Source of the DNA: Dictyophora rubrovolvata | Taxonomy: Eukaryota > Basidiomycota > Agaricomycetes > Phallales > Phallaceae | Assembly: GCA_029959195.1 (NCBI GenBank) | Contig: CP114122.1 | Span: 1,860,001 to 1,924,000 of the forward strand | Length of the DNA stretch: 64,000 bases | Reading direction: 5' to 3' | Shown here: one piece after another, positions 46,461 through 56,559 of the stretch | Layout of the letters: each line of letters starts with the position of its first letter | Position numbering within the stretch: the first letter of the stretch is position 1 | The notes under the pieces: generated by a model | What the model was told of the DNA's origin: nothing | What the model saw: only the letters and a program-made list of their open reading frames with translations | The model's database searches: none | Translations under genes and position numbers: made by a program

Positions 46461-47985
46461 ATGGCCTCCAACAAAAAAGATCGATTCACAGCTGTGTTTC
46501 CCCGCATTGAGAGTGAATTGCTAGAATATCTAGATGTTCATCATATGCCTCCGGATGCTAAAGCATGGTTTAAAGCTGTATGTCCTTCTTGTTCAAGCTG
46601 CTAATTCAATTTAATTATGTATGTGCATCCCCGTGTACTTTAGAATTTGGAGTACAACGTGCCTGGCGGGAAACTTAACCGAGGGATTTCCGTTGTCGAT
46701 TCGGTAGAGATTTTGCGTGGTGCACCTTTGGAAGGTGAAGAATATTTTGAAGTTGCTCTCCTCGGATGGGGTGTAGAATTTGTATGTCATTGATTCCAGT
46801 TCCAGAAGAAAAGGCCTAATCATTTATATTGTTCTTTTTTTTAGTTACAAGCTTTCTTCCTCGTCTCGGACGATCTTATGGATTCGTCAATAACCCGACG
46901 CGGACAGCCGTGTTGGTATCGTCTCAACGAGCCTTTCAAAGTCGGCACCATCGCCATTAATGATTCATTTATGTTAGAGGGTGCCATATACTTCCTTTTG
47001 AAGAAATATTTCAGGTTAGGAACTGTTGATCTCTATCTCTTTCTACTGAACTGATGATTTAACGGGAGCAGAGGTCGATCTTACTATGCTGATCTGGTCG
47101 ATTTGTTCCATGACGTATGTTTCTTTCTTTCTTTTGGTTCAATTTCCTTCCTGCATTCACTTACCAGAATTCAGATGACATACTTCACCGAACTGGGCCA
47201 ACTAATTGATCTCATAACTGCGCCGGAAGACGATGTCGACCTCACTAGATTCTCATTGCTCAAACATCGCCTCATCGTGGTGTACAAAACTTCGTATTAC
47301 TCCTTCTACCTTCCCGTAGCACTAGCGATGATATACGCCGGTATTCCCGTCCCAAAGGAAATGCCTAGTTTGGCACAGACGCTTCGGTTTGACAGTACTG
47401 ACTATCCGACTAATGTATCGCCCGGTGCAAGTCCGTACCATAGCGCGATGGATATTTTACTTCCTTTGGGAGAGTACTTCCAAGTGCAGGATGACTATCT
47501 TGATTGCTTCGGTGTCAATATTGGAAAAATCGGAACGGATATCCTGGATAATAAGTGTAGTTGGGTTATTTGCACTGCGTTGAAGGTTTTTTTTTTCTAA
47601 ATTGCCTTTCCTTTTTGGCTGTCACGCAGAACGTTGCTTTTTCTAACTTCGTTTTTTTCTTTCTTTGCAGGTTGCTTCGCCTGAACAATTGTCTATCCTC
47701 AACGCTAACTATGGTCGAAAATCGTCCGAGAATGAAGCTGGATGCAAGGAAGTCTTTGAACAATTGAATATTAGACAGATATACCATGATTACGAGGAGA
47801 ATGCCTACAAACGTATCGGAACGATGATCGAGAATGTAGACGAAAAGAGCTGGGGTAATGTGAGTGATTTAAAAAAACGCCATGCTCCTCCCCAGGTTCT
47901 CCTCTGAGTACTACCAAAATAGGTCACTTTCAGGCGGGAAATTTTCCGCAGCTTTGTTGCTAAAATCTATAAAAGGCAAAAGTGA
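46461..47985 (+). CDS. ERG20: Farnesyl diphosphate synthase
   Basis: Makes C10 and C15 prenyl diphosphates for sterols, ubiquinone and prenylation. Start [60 protein letters not shown] with the first Asp-rich motif; [52 protein letters not shown] with the second Asp-rich motif; [15 protein letters not shown]; and, after the last intron (about 47860-47921), [20 protein letters not shown]. About seven introns. Between YAGIP and [10 protein letters not shown] there are about 25-30 more residues ([20 protein letters not shown]-type) than in yeast Erg20; no frame-keeping GT..AG intron explains them. Both metal-binding motifs are intact, so the enzyme should be active. Confidence 0.95.
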
Positions 47986-48193
47986 TTTTCTGCACGATTG
48001 GGAATCAATAGTTGTTGATCTATGTGGTGGATGGAATATATGTAGTACTAGATTTTTCGTTTTGTAAAAACCATGAGCCAATGCTTTTTATTGTCCGGGC
48101 TGTAATTATTTATGAAGGTTAATAACAATAATACAAGAGATGTGTGCACAGATAAAGGGAATTTATGACAACGGGGTATTTTTACTGCAAAAA

Positions 48194-50022
48194 CTACTGT
48201 CGCGCGGAACTGTCCCTCCGTGGGAGTGCCTGTCGAGTATGATGATCTGAATTGGATTCATGAGCACCTGTCCCAGCATAGGAGGCAACGCGCCCCATCT
48301 TTGTTTGTGCAGTGTTTGAATTTGGTGAGCCGGGAAGAGGTGGGAGGCCAAAACTTGTGGGCGACGTGGGCGTTGATAATGTACTTGTGCCCTGTGTCGC
48401 TTCTTTGAGTAGGAATTCCACCCACATTTTGGAAAATGACTGAATGAACAATCAATTGATCAAGATATACCCCTCAAAGTTCAAGGGGAACATACCTCTG
48501 TCTCGTCTGTTCGATCCAACTCGAGGGATTTCCCTTTGCTATTTTTGCCCAACATCGCTGCAAAGGTACCGCCCTGCCGTTGAAGCCCGGCTTTTTCTCG
48601 CTCTGCATCTGTCCATGATAAAACGGAAGCCAATAAAGATAACATCTCAAAACGTTTGGTATCGTTCCTGGGAGTTGTAAGAAATGATAGAAGAACATTT
48701 GTCACAAGACGCCTAAGCCACGTTCAGTAATTGAGTTATAGTGCATAAAAGAACGGCAAACCTGTCGACATTATTGTCGGAGGCGTCTCTTCGTAATCGG
48801 CGAATAGCTTCGGTAAGATGTTCATTTAGGATAATGGCTAAACCGATTGTAAGAACCACATGGTTTGTTATTAAGGGGACAAAAACAGAACCTTCATGCC
48901 TAAGCTTCCCTATTAATAGTGTCTTCTCCTTGACTTCCTTCTCTAATACAGTCGTTCGTTCAACATTCGACGATCTTTCTTGCAGTTGGACCTGATTACA
49001 GTGAATCTTATGTTTCTTGTGAAAGTAACGAAAAATATAGCACCTCTGCTTGCAAGGCACGAGACTTGAATTCAGCTAATGAAAGTATTGTTTCCTCCAG
49101 TTGTTGCTTATACTGTTGCACCGTTTGTTCCAACTCACGATCCCTGGCTAATAATAAACCAGTTAGACGAACCGAAAAGAATTGTAAGGTCTCTCACCGG
49201 CCTGGAAGTCTTCCAAGACCATTTGCAAATTAATTCCTGTTTCCTGCTCTCTTTCCAATTCCACCGCTATCCTCGACCTAGTCTCGCTTTCTCTCAGCAG
49301 GTCCTTCTTCAACTCGGCCATCTCGCTTTTTACGGTATCCAACACGACTCTTTCCTCCATCAAAGCCTGCTCAAACTCGTCTCTCTCTATTCGACATTTC
49401 TCAAGCTCGTTTCCTAGCTCCACTAGTTCTCGTTCTCGTAGTGCTACTTCCTGTGCGCTATCTTGAAATGCCCTTGCACGAAGATTTTCTAGTTCACGAG
49501 ATGAACGGTCCGCCTCAGCGTTTGATTGCATTAGCTCATCTTTCAAAGTCTCGATTGTGCTAGCATAGTCTTCGTTCTGGAGTGTCAGCTGTTGAACGGC
49601 TTGTTCCCGACGGTCTAGTTCTTCCTGCGGGTAAAAGATCAATATCATAATTTGTACAAGAGCAGGAGAGTCAATGACTCTCTTACCGCGTCGCGTTTAA
49701 GTTTCCCTTCTACAGACGTGCGCATAGTAGCCAGCTTCCCAAGAAGATTATTATACTTGGTCGTCAGCGATTCATTCTCCTGTTTCGTCCTCCTCAGCTC
49801 TTCCTGCAAAGATTGAATAAGTTCTTCCCCCTTTTTGGAAGATGAAGGCAAGCCATTTAAAGCCACGCTGCCATTCAGTGTTTTCGTCGGCGCAGGGCTA
49901 GAACTTCTGCTCGAGGTTCCATTGCTGTCCATTGACAATCGCGCTTGAGCGAGAGCTTCACTGACTGCTTCCATTGCCTGTGAATCCGAGGTGATGGGGT
50001 TCATAGGCTGGGGGCTTTCCAT
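48194..50022 (-). CDS. RUD3: Golgin with GRAB domain, Rud3/GMAP-210-like
   Basis: Predicted cis-Golgi coiled-coil tether recruited by Arf GTPase. From 50022: MESPQPMNPITSDSQAMEAV and a Ser-rich head, then long coiled coil (EELIQSLQEELRRTKQENES; ELDRREQAVQQLTLQNEDYA; ERELVELGNELEKCRIERDE; LEKEVKEKTLLIGKLRHE), AIILNEHLTEAIRRLRRDAS, and the GRIP-related Arf-binding (GRAB) segment RLVTNVLLSFLTTPRNDTKR-FEMLSLLASVLSWTDAEREK. The tail SFSKMWVEFLLKEATQG is followed by a Ser/Pro-rich end. About six introns. An in-frame Met at 50058 would add 12 residues. Identification rests on the GRAB wording and its place after the coiled coil. Confidence 0.87.
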
Positions 50023-50257
50023 GGCATTAAAAGGGCGCTCTATGCGAAGTGTACACAAGTCAACTGGGGACTTTCACCAGATGAATGTCAAATGAGGTAT
50101 CTGTACCTGGTCACATGCATCACACGTCACTCGGAAGTCTCGGCGCTCGAATCGTTATGCATTATGAACGTGGAACAAAATACTATTATGAAATTCGATG
50201 GGAACCTTAAATGGAAGAGAGGGGAAAGTTGAACAAGTTACTCCGGGGTGGGCAGGG

Positions 50258-50264
50258 AAAAAAA
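50258..50264 (-). terminator. Pol III T-run terminator
   Basis: Seven consecutive T on the minus strand start 4 nt after the tRNA 3' end, a standard RNA polymerase III stop. Confidence 0.8.
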
Positions 50265-50267
50265 TAA

Positions 50268-50339
50268 CGATCAGGACGGGACTCGAACCCGCAACCTTCA
50301 CCTCCGGAAAGTGACGAGCCACCATTGCTCCACCCGACC
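50268..50339 (-). tRNA. tRNA-Arg (anticodon CCG)
   Basis: 72 nt with a full cloverleaf. Acceptor GGTCGGG pairs with CCTGATC (two G-U pairs); the D arm has GAGC..GCTC; the anticodon stem TCACT/GGTGA holds the 7-nt loop TTCCGGA, anticodon CCG, reading CGG; the T arm is GCGGG-TTCGAGT-CCCGT, with the B box GGTTCGAGTCC. Discriminator G, no encoded CCA, no intron. It sits between two minus-strand protein genes. Confidence 0.93.
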
Positions 50340-50507
50340 ACACTGAGTCGTAGACACTTCATACCTTGTTCATGAGAATTATCATTCACCCATAGCTGGT
50401 TTCAAAAAATGCAACTACGAGTATACGTATGTAGTGCAAAGTGTTTATAGTATGATATATATATGTATATAACATGAATACAAACAAAATGAATATTTTA
50501 AATCATC

Positions 50508-53500
50508 TCAGCTTCGAACTAGCCAACCAACATCCAAACCACCCATGATTCGACGACCTTGGGGGTAGGCGGCGTTACTCTCTTTTAATAAACCTGCAAT
50601 TCGTCTACAAACGTCCATAGGGTACACCAATTGTTCACTTTGAGAGAATCCCGGATACTTTTCGACCGTGCTATGTCAAAACAAAAATAAATGAAATGTT
50701 GAACCAAGCACGATACATAATACAAACCTCTTGATCGTCGGAGACACAGAAGGTCCAAGAATCTTGAAATGCACTTTGGCAGCCGATATCGATGCCGTGC
50801 GAGATAAGAATTTATATGAAGATGCTGAATAGGAGATCCGCATATGTGGTTTGAACACCCATATTAGGATCCTGGGTTTTTCTTCTTCCTCGTCTGACAA
50901 GACGAATCTATATGTGGCGTGTGCTTGAACGAATTCATCGATGTCTTGCAAAATAAACGCAGATAACGGAATTTTTAGGGGGCTACATGAGTTGAAAATG
51001 TGTTCGTTTTTTTTTGAGAAGTACGTCAACAACTTACTCTGACGAAGGGCTGACGGGCCGAATTGAATATTTGGCTAAGCGATACGTTATTGATTTCTTG
51101 CCTTGAGCAGTTGTACGCTGAATGCATCGACCGACTACTGCGCCACAGATACATCTTGTTGGCTGCCAGTTTTCTTGCTGGTCCGACTGCATGAACAGTG
51201 TCAGTAAGAGTTCCAATAGCAGAGCTTTTTGAGAGACGAGACATGTTCTCTCATTGGTAGCTCTCATAGCATACTCGACAATGAGAGTTGTTTAACGAGA
51301 GTAGAAGGCTCTTCAATCTTGGACAGTGTGTATCGACCCCAGGCTTAATAGCCTGTGAACCTTCATATGCAGCCGGAAAAATAAAACCACAACCCTTAAA
51401 CCTATTTCGGTTCCAGGAAAGGCTTCCTCCTTCCAGACGTACATTTGAAAAGCTCACCACTGGTGGGATGATAACCAGCGAGGGCCTTCTTCTAGCCCAG
51501 CATCTCTACCTAAGAAACAAAACGAACACAGGCTTACCATTGCAGTTTCAATGCTCCGGATATTACTAAGTACAGCAGAGCCGGATTCGAATAAAACATA
51601 GCTGCCTCCGACGAGGGCTTGACCTGGCGAAGGCCAGAGACCATTGGCATATAAAGATACACGATCTGCCATCTTTTGATCAGAATGGCACATCCATGCT
51701 TCGAGCAACTCAGCCCAATGTTGAGATGGCAAATCATTATACCGCGAAATTGTGGATCCTTGAATGAGCGGCAACGAACAGGATGCACATATAAAGGAAG
51801 TAGGATTCAAGTCTTTGAGCTGAGTAGCATCCAATAACCCCCCTTCTATATCGTTGTCGGTGTAATATGACGTAGATCCATTTGTTAGAGACGATGCCGG
51901 CGGACATTCCAATTTCGTCTCAAAGTGACCACTCTGTACACGGACATCCTGCTTGCCTGGCTTTACTTTTGCTGGTAACGCCAGTGGAGCGGACATCCGT
52001 GTTCCACACTTGATAATGAGCCGGTCGCCAGGGAAAACCTCGGCCTCGACGTTAGCACCCGCTTCTGTACAGTTGACATCCAAGAAAACGGCCACGCTTC
52101 CCAACGTATCGTGATATTCGGCAACATATTGAACATCCAGTCCCGCTGGCGCTTCCATTAGAAAGAGGTGCAGGACAGAAGAAACACTTTTTTTACCTTT
52201 CTGAACTCCATTAGCCTGATCGGGATGCGAATCTGCACTTTTCTCACGAGTCAGTGGGGGTTTCATGCTCGTACCAGAAAGCAATCGTGCTAAAGATATA
52301 GGAGGAGCAGACAGACTCCGACTACGCGATGAGAAAGACTTTTTGATGAAATTGGTAGGGGAACTAGTGATATCGAAACTGTCCGAGGAAAGGTCCGGGG
52401 GTGGAGGCTCTTTAGCAAATTCTGGAAGCGTTAATAAGGCCTGAGGATCACTTGTCTGTTCGTAATTTTCGGGAAGTGACTCCTTGATAAATTCCGGCAA
52501 GGTAAGCAGAGCGTTGGGATTTTTGATCCGAGGTGGCGTTGAGTCAATTTTTCGGGGTTCAGCGTCTTGAGAAATCAATCGTCGAGAATTGGAATGTGAA
52601 ACCAGACGCGCGTGAAATTCATCTCGCTGCCACGGAAGAAGACGTCAACTGATTGTCAATATTTACTCATACTAACCAAAACTGTTGACTGTACCTTTTG
52701 TAACTCACGAAGACGGACTTTTTCTAGCCGCTCAGCCATGCCCTGTTCGCCATCTAAGATAACACTCTGTCCGACAATGCGTCTGTTGGAGCTACGATTT
52801 ATCAATTCAAGCATCTTTTCGAGCTCCTGTATGTCTTCCTTGTTCATTCGACGGTCTCCCAGAATGTCCTTAGCCTTTCCTTTTCGTTTCGATGATATAG
52901 AAGAATCCTCGGAGGCAAGTCGGGCCCGTTCCATTTGCTCCAATTTCGAACGATTTAACTCAACACGCTGATTTAACAGCTGCGGTGCTACCATGTACAA
53001 GCGATCAATGGCTATCGTAATAGCTTCAAAATCTAAGCGCATCTTCTCATCCATGCTGTTATTGGGAGCTTGGGATGTGGCGGGGGAAGCGCCATTTAAT
53101 TTGGAAAGGGTTTTAGTAGTGCTATCCAATTCGGAATAATCTGCAGGAACATAAGTTGGTGGATTGTAATCACCAATTTCATATTCAGGTGGAAGAGCAT
53201 AGTCGGCGCTACTATATGGCACGGGACCAACCTCCGTCCTTTCACGGCATAGACGGAAGACTTCGTCTAGATCATCATCGATTTTATGCCACAATATGGC
53301 TTGCCCTACAGCTTCAATTGGGGGACGATATACATTATCAGGTTGGATACCGCGATGACTTTGAAGTTCCAAAACCTGGCGACGTAGAGTGTCATAGATG
53401 TCAGAAGTGGTGAGAGGATGGGAAAAGTCGATAGGAGTTGGGTGGGAAGCATCGTTGGATAAATTAGATACGTGACTGATATGGGTAAGCAGCGAAAGGA

Positions 53501-54164
53501 GAGCCTGGATAAGCGGTGCGTCGTGTGGTTGGACAGACTTGCTGTCAATCAAGAACGTGATGCGTGAAGATAGTTGCTCCAATAGCGATGATTTGTCTTC
53601 TAGTTCGATAGGTTTAGTCTCTGGTTCGTAACAATTGCAAATGTTTTGAACTAGAGTATGAAGAGCAGAAGAGGGAATACTGGTTTGAAACGAAGATTTG
53701 ATGGGTGACTGTGCAGGCATAGAGTGACGACGAGTTGGGACAATGGGCTGCCAATTTTCAACGTTCTGAGCCAATAAATTATTCAAAGTCATTATACAAG
53801 ATTGCTCGACTTGAGCCAAAGTCGGTCCTACTTCTTGCTCCTGTTGATACGATATTGAGCACAGCCCTGAGCACCGAGCACTGAGTCAAATAAACCACCA
53901 CAGACGTACCATTGAGTTTATACGGTCTTGAGATACGTCAATACTGAGACGCGGATATTTTGACGATGAAGTGCCACTGGTACTGCTTTCAGCCTGTTGT
54001 GGCTCATTCGCAATTGCTGGTTTGGGATTTTCAAAATTGGTAGTTCTCGTTTGGAGTAATCCATGGGCAAGATGCACTGGAAACGGGGCCGGAATTCCGT
54101 TGGTTATGTCCGTGGTGTCATGCTCGAGAAAAGTAGGTGATTTTTCGCGCTCAAGAGTGGCCAT
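50508..54164 (-). CDS. HECT_2/UBE3D-type E2-binding protein with long N-terminal region
   Basis: About 1080 residues. N-terminal half (52.66-54.16 kb): MATLEREKSPTFLEHDTTDI, a Ser-rich stretch, helical segments SSALHTLVQNICNCYEPE and IDDDLDEVFRLCRER, MRLDFEAITIAIDRLYMVAP, ending KVRLRELQK. An intron at about 52629-52693 joins RDEFHARLVSHSNSRRLISQ in frame, then two LLTLPEF repeats and the C-terminal half: ASCSLPLIQ, YNDLPSQHWAELLEAWMCHS, the hallmark of the HECT-like E2C-binding (UBE3D) fold, then VLFESGSAVL and the end MGGLDVGWLVRS. UBE3D binds cyclin-specific E2 enzymes and has ubiquitin-ligase activity; animal versions are about 390 residues and lack the N-terminal half. I recall similar long proteins in other mushrooms. 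Function of the N-terminal half unknown. Confidence 0.78.
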
Positions 54165-55024
54165 GAGCAAAAAAAAGAGGAGGGGGGAGCAAGGAAGAGC
54201 GGTGTAAATGTAAGATGCCAACTCGTCTTGGTGTGTCGTAACGATATGGGCGACTATGGGTCCGTTTTATGTATGCGGTCTGGTCATTTACTGGCAACGG
54301 TCAGTCAGCCAACCTTTTGAATACATGTCATATACCAACCAGCCGTCGTCGCCTCGACAATTAATCATAAGGAAAAAAATTGTCAGACTATTTGCTCCAC
54401 ATAGCGACCACATACAGTCAACAAGAACAAAAACAAAAGAAATTTTTACATATCCGGACACGCGCGGATCATTTTTTGAATATTATTTTTTTCTTAGATT
54501 TTCCGTCCATTCGGTGGCCAACTTGTGAACATCTTTAATTTTGATCATAATACGTAGTCAGTAAGGTCCGGGAAAAAATCATGCTGCCACCACGGTCCGA
54601 TGTCTTTCAAGTTATTCGCGCCAAACTCCGTAAATTTAAAACTTATTCTCGGAATAGACTAAAGCTCGGGTGCTCAGGGCAAAAGATCCATAAACGTCGA
54701 GAAAGAAAGGTATTAACACGAGATGGTTATACGAGTTTTCGAGAATGCTACTATTAAATACGTTTTTCTATAAATCCAAAGGCTTCAGGTGACATTTCTA
54801 CTTGGTGGGCCTGGGAAGGGCATGAAACTCAAATATACATACATTTTAGGCAAGTATATGGAAGATGTCCTGAACGGACAAAACGAAGTTAATAGCCTGC
54901 ATGGAAAATCTCTTCGGAGGCATATCGCACTTCAGTATCTAGCATCGAGACCGGGCTTACATAGTACTAAGCCCAGTCTCGAGACTAGTATTTCTCTATC
55001 ACAAGAAGATACAACACCTGCCCT
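54165..55024. other. Intergenic region with hairpin
   Basis: Left part holds the promoter of the leftward HECT_2 gene; right part is the 3' flank of the leftward PD-(D/E)XK-like gene and contains the hairpin at 54939-54988. No supported gene. Confidence 0.45.
54939..54988. repeat. Inverted repeat (hairpin) 3' of the PD-(D/E)XK-like gene
   Basis: TCGAGACCGGGCTTA (54945-54959) pairs with TAAGCCCAGTCTCGA (54968-54982), one mismatch, across the 8-nt loop CATAGTAC. Outer CTAG blocks at 54939-54942 and 54985-54988 add four pairs after a 2-nt bulge on each side. Confidence 0.85.
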
Positions 55025-56506
55025 CTACTCTAACTCATATAACTCAAACAAATTAGTCTTGGTGGGCCTCAGCTAAAGAAATCCATCATCCGTGGGGGAA
55101 GAATAAGCACAGGGATAAAAATGCTTACCCATTCACACATAAGCTGCACAATCTCGCGTAGTCTTTGGTCAGAGTTCTCCAGGGCGTCTCGGGTCAGAAA
55201 GTACTGTACTGATTCATAATACACTGGTATCTCGTTGTTTTCCATCCTCGCGACAAAGAAAATCCATGCCTGCCCATCAGATAGACAGGAACGGACCTCT
55301 TGAAGTCTGAAAGGCAATGCTTAGAGGAGGTCTAGCAAGTAGTACTGACGTACCTTGCGGATTTCAGCAATGCAATCGCCTGACTAACGGCTTGGGGGAC
55401 GCAGTCGAGTAAATTATATTCGGGATTCCGGCGTTTGACTTCAACTAAGAACAGATGGCCCTTTACGATGTGAAGATCAACGCCCCTCGATCCTCCAGGG
55501 CCGAGTAAGCGGGCCGAGAGTGTTAAGTGGTTCACAGGCCCGCAAAAATGATACAATAGCCTGACTCACCCTTGTGGCCCTTCACATCTTCGAACTCAAC
55601 AACGGCATAGTTGATACTGCCATCCAGCCACAGCTCATATCCTGAATCAGTGTGAGTAATTGAGACCCCACCTCGAGCAATCTTCATCTCCGGAACGATG
55701 GCAACACCTCTCTTTTCATTTGAGACAATTTCCGCAACCCCAAGTAGTATCGCTTCGAGAACCATTCGAGAACCGGCCTCGTACAAGCAATTACCCATTT
55801 AGATAAAGAGGGAAGGGAATGAATAAAAGAGGTACATACATCCATGTTAACACGTGCACAAACCCTCTTGAGTCTGAGGTGAAGGTCCATAATTTCAGTT
55901 TTTGCATTCTCTGTCAATCCTTCCGCTAACTCGGTTACTTTCGATTTGTCAAAAGCAAGTAGTTTCCTTCTGACCCCAGCCTTCTCCAAGTCTTGTAATG
56001 TAACGGTCGAGAAGTTCACTCTCTGAAGCATAATAAATAACACCACGTCATGCGAGAAATATAGAGCATACTGATTTCTTGGCACCTTTTAAAATGCACT
56101 CCAACGCAGAGACGTGGCCTGAGATATTCTTGAATTCAGCCTCCGTTTCTTCCATCCCCTCCAATTCTCCCCTGAGGTCTTCAAGACAATTCAACGCCGC
56201 CATCTTCATCTTTGACGCGTCGACAGTAGAATCCTAGGAACAATACGCAGTGCGTGCACACCATCGTGATTATCTAAGCAAGCCGAAGGAGCTATTGACT
56301 CATCCTTGGGGCTTAAGCATCCCCCGGATTGATGTCCATGGAAGCAGATTGGGAAGGGTCGACTCAAAATGCGCGCTTGAATTTCGCTAGGCAAGCGACT
56401 AACCTCGAGGCCTGCGTCGCCGGAAACAAGCCTAGACTATTATCAATTATGAACTTGATGCTCTGCTGAACGATATCCTTACTTGATCCTTACGCCCTTC
56501 ACCCAT
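55025..56506 (-). CDS. Lineage-restricted protein with PD-(D/E)XK nuclease-like motif
   Basis: Not a recognised named family. Proposed exons from 56506: MGEGRKDQ, SRLVSGDAGLE, DSTVDASKMKMAALNCLEDL, a helical region (EAEFKNISGHVSALECILKG; RVNFSTVTLQDLEKAGVRRK; KTEIMDLHLRLKRVCARVNM), MVLEAILLGVAEIVSNEKRG, ISITHTDSGYELWLDGSINY-like strands, then SRGVDLHIVKGHLFLVEVKR with Asp, 12 residues on Glu-Val-Lys, and CVPQAVSQAIALLKSAR. The D...ExK plus a Gln helix is the classic PD-(D/E)XK core, seen also in fungal and oomycete Crinkler-type proteins. The tail ends ARMENNEIPVYYESVQYFLT and, after a last intron (about 55076-55128), LRPTKTNLFELYELE. The first two exons are the weakest part. Divergent from the TM-WD40 gene by 53 bp. 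Confidence 0.55.
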
Positions 56507-56559
56507 CTGATACCAAAAGTCTATTCATATCTTTCTCTTTACCCCGGCCTTTTGATAAC

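Noticed and set aside
47340-47440. Possible intron in ERG20 (GTATTC..CATAG)
   Set aside because: Removing it shifts the frame away from the conserved [18 protein letters not shown] segment.
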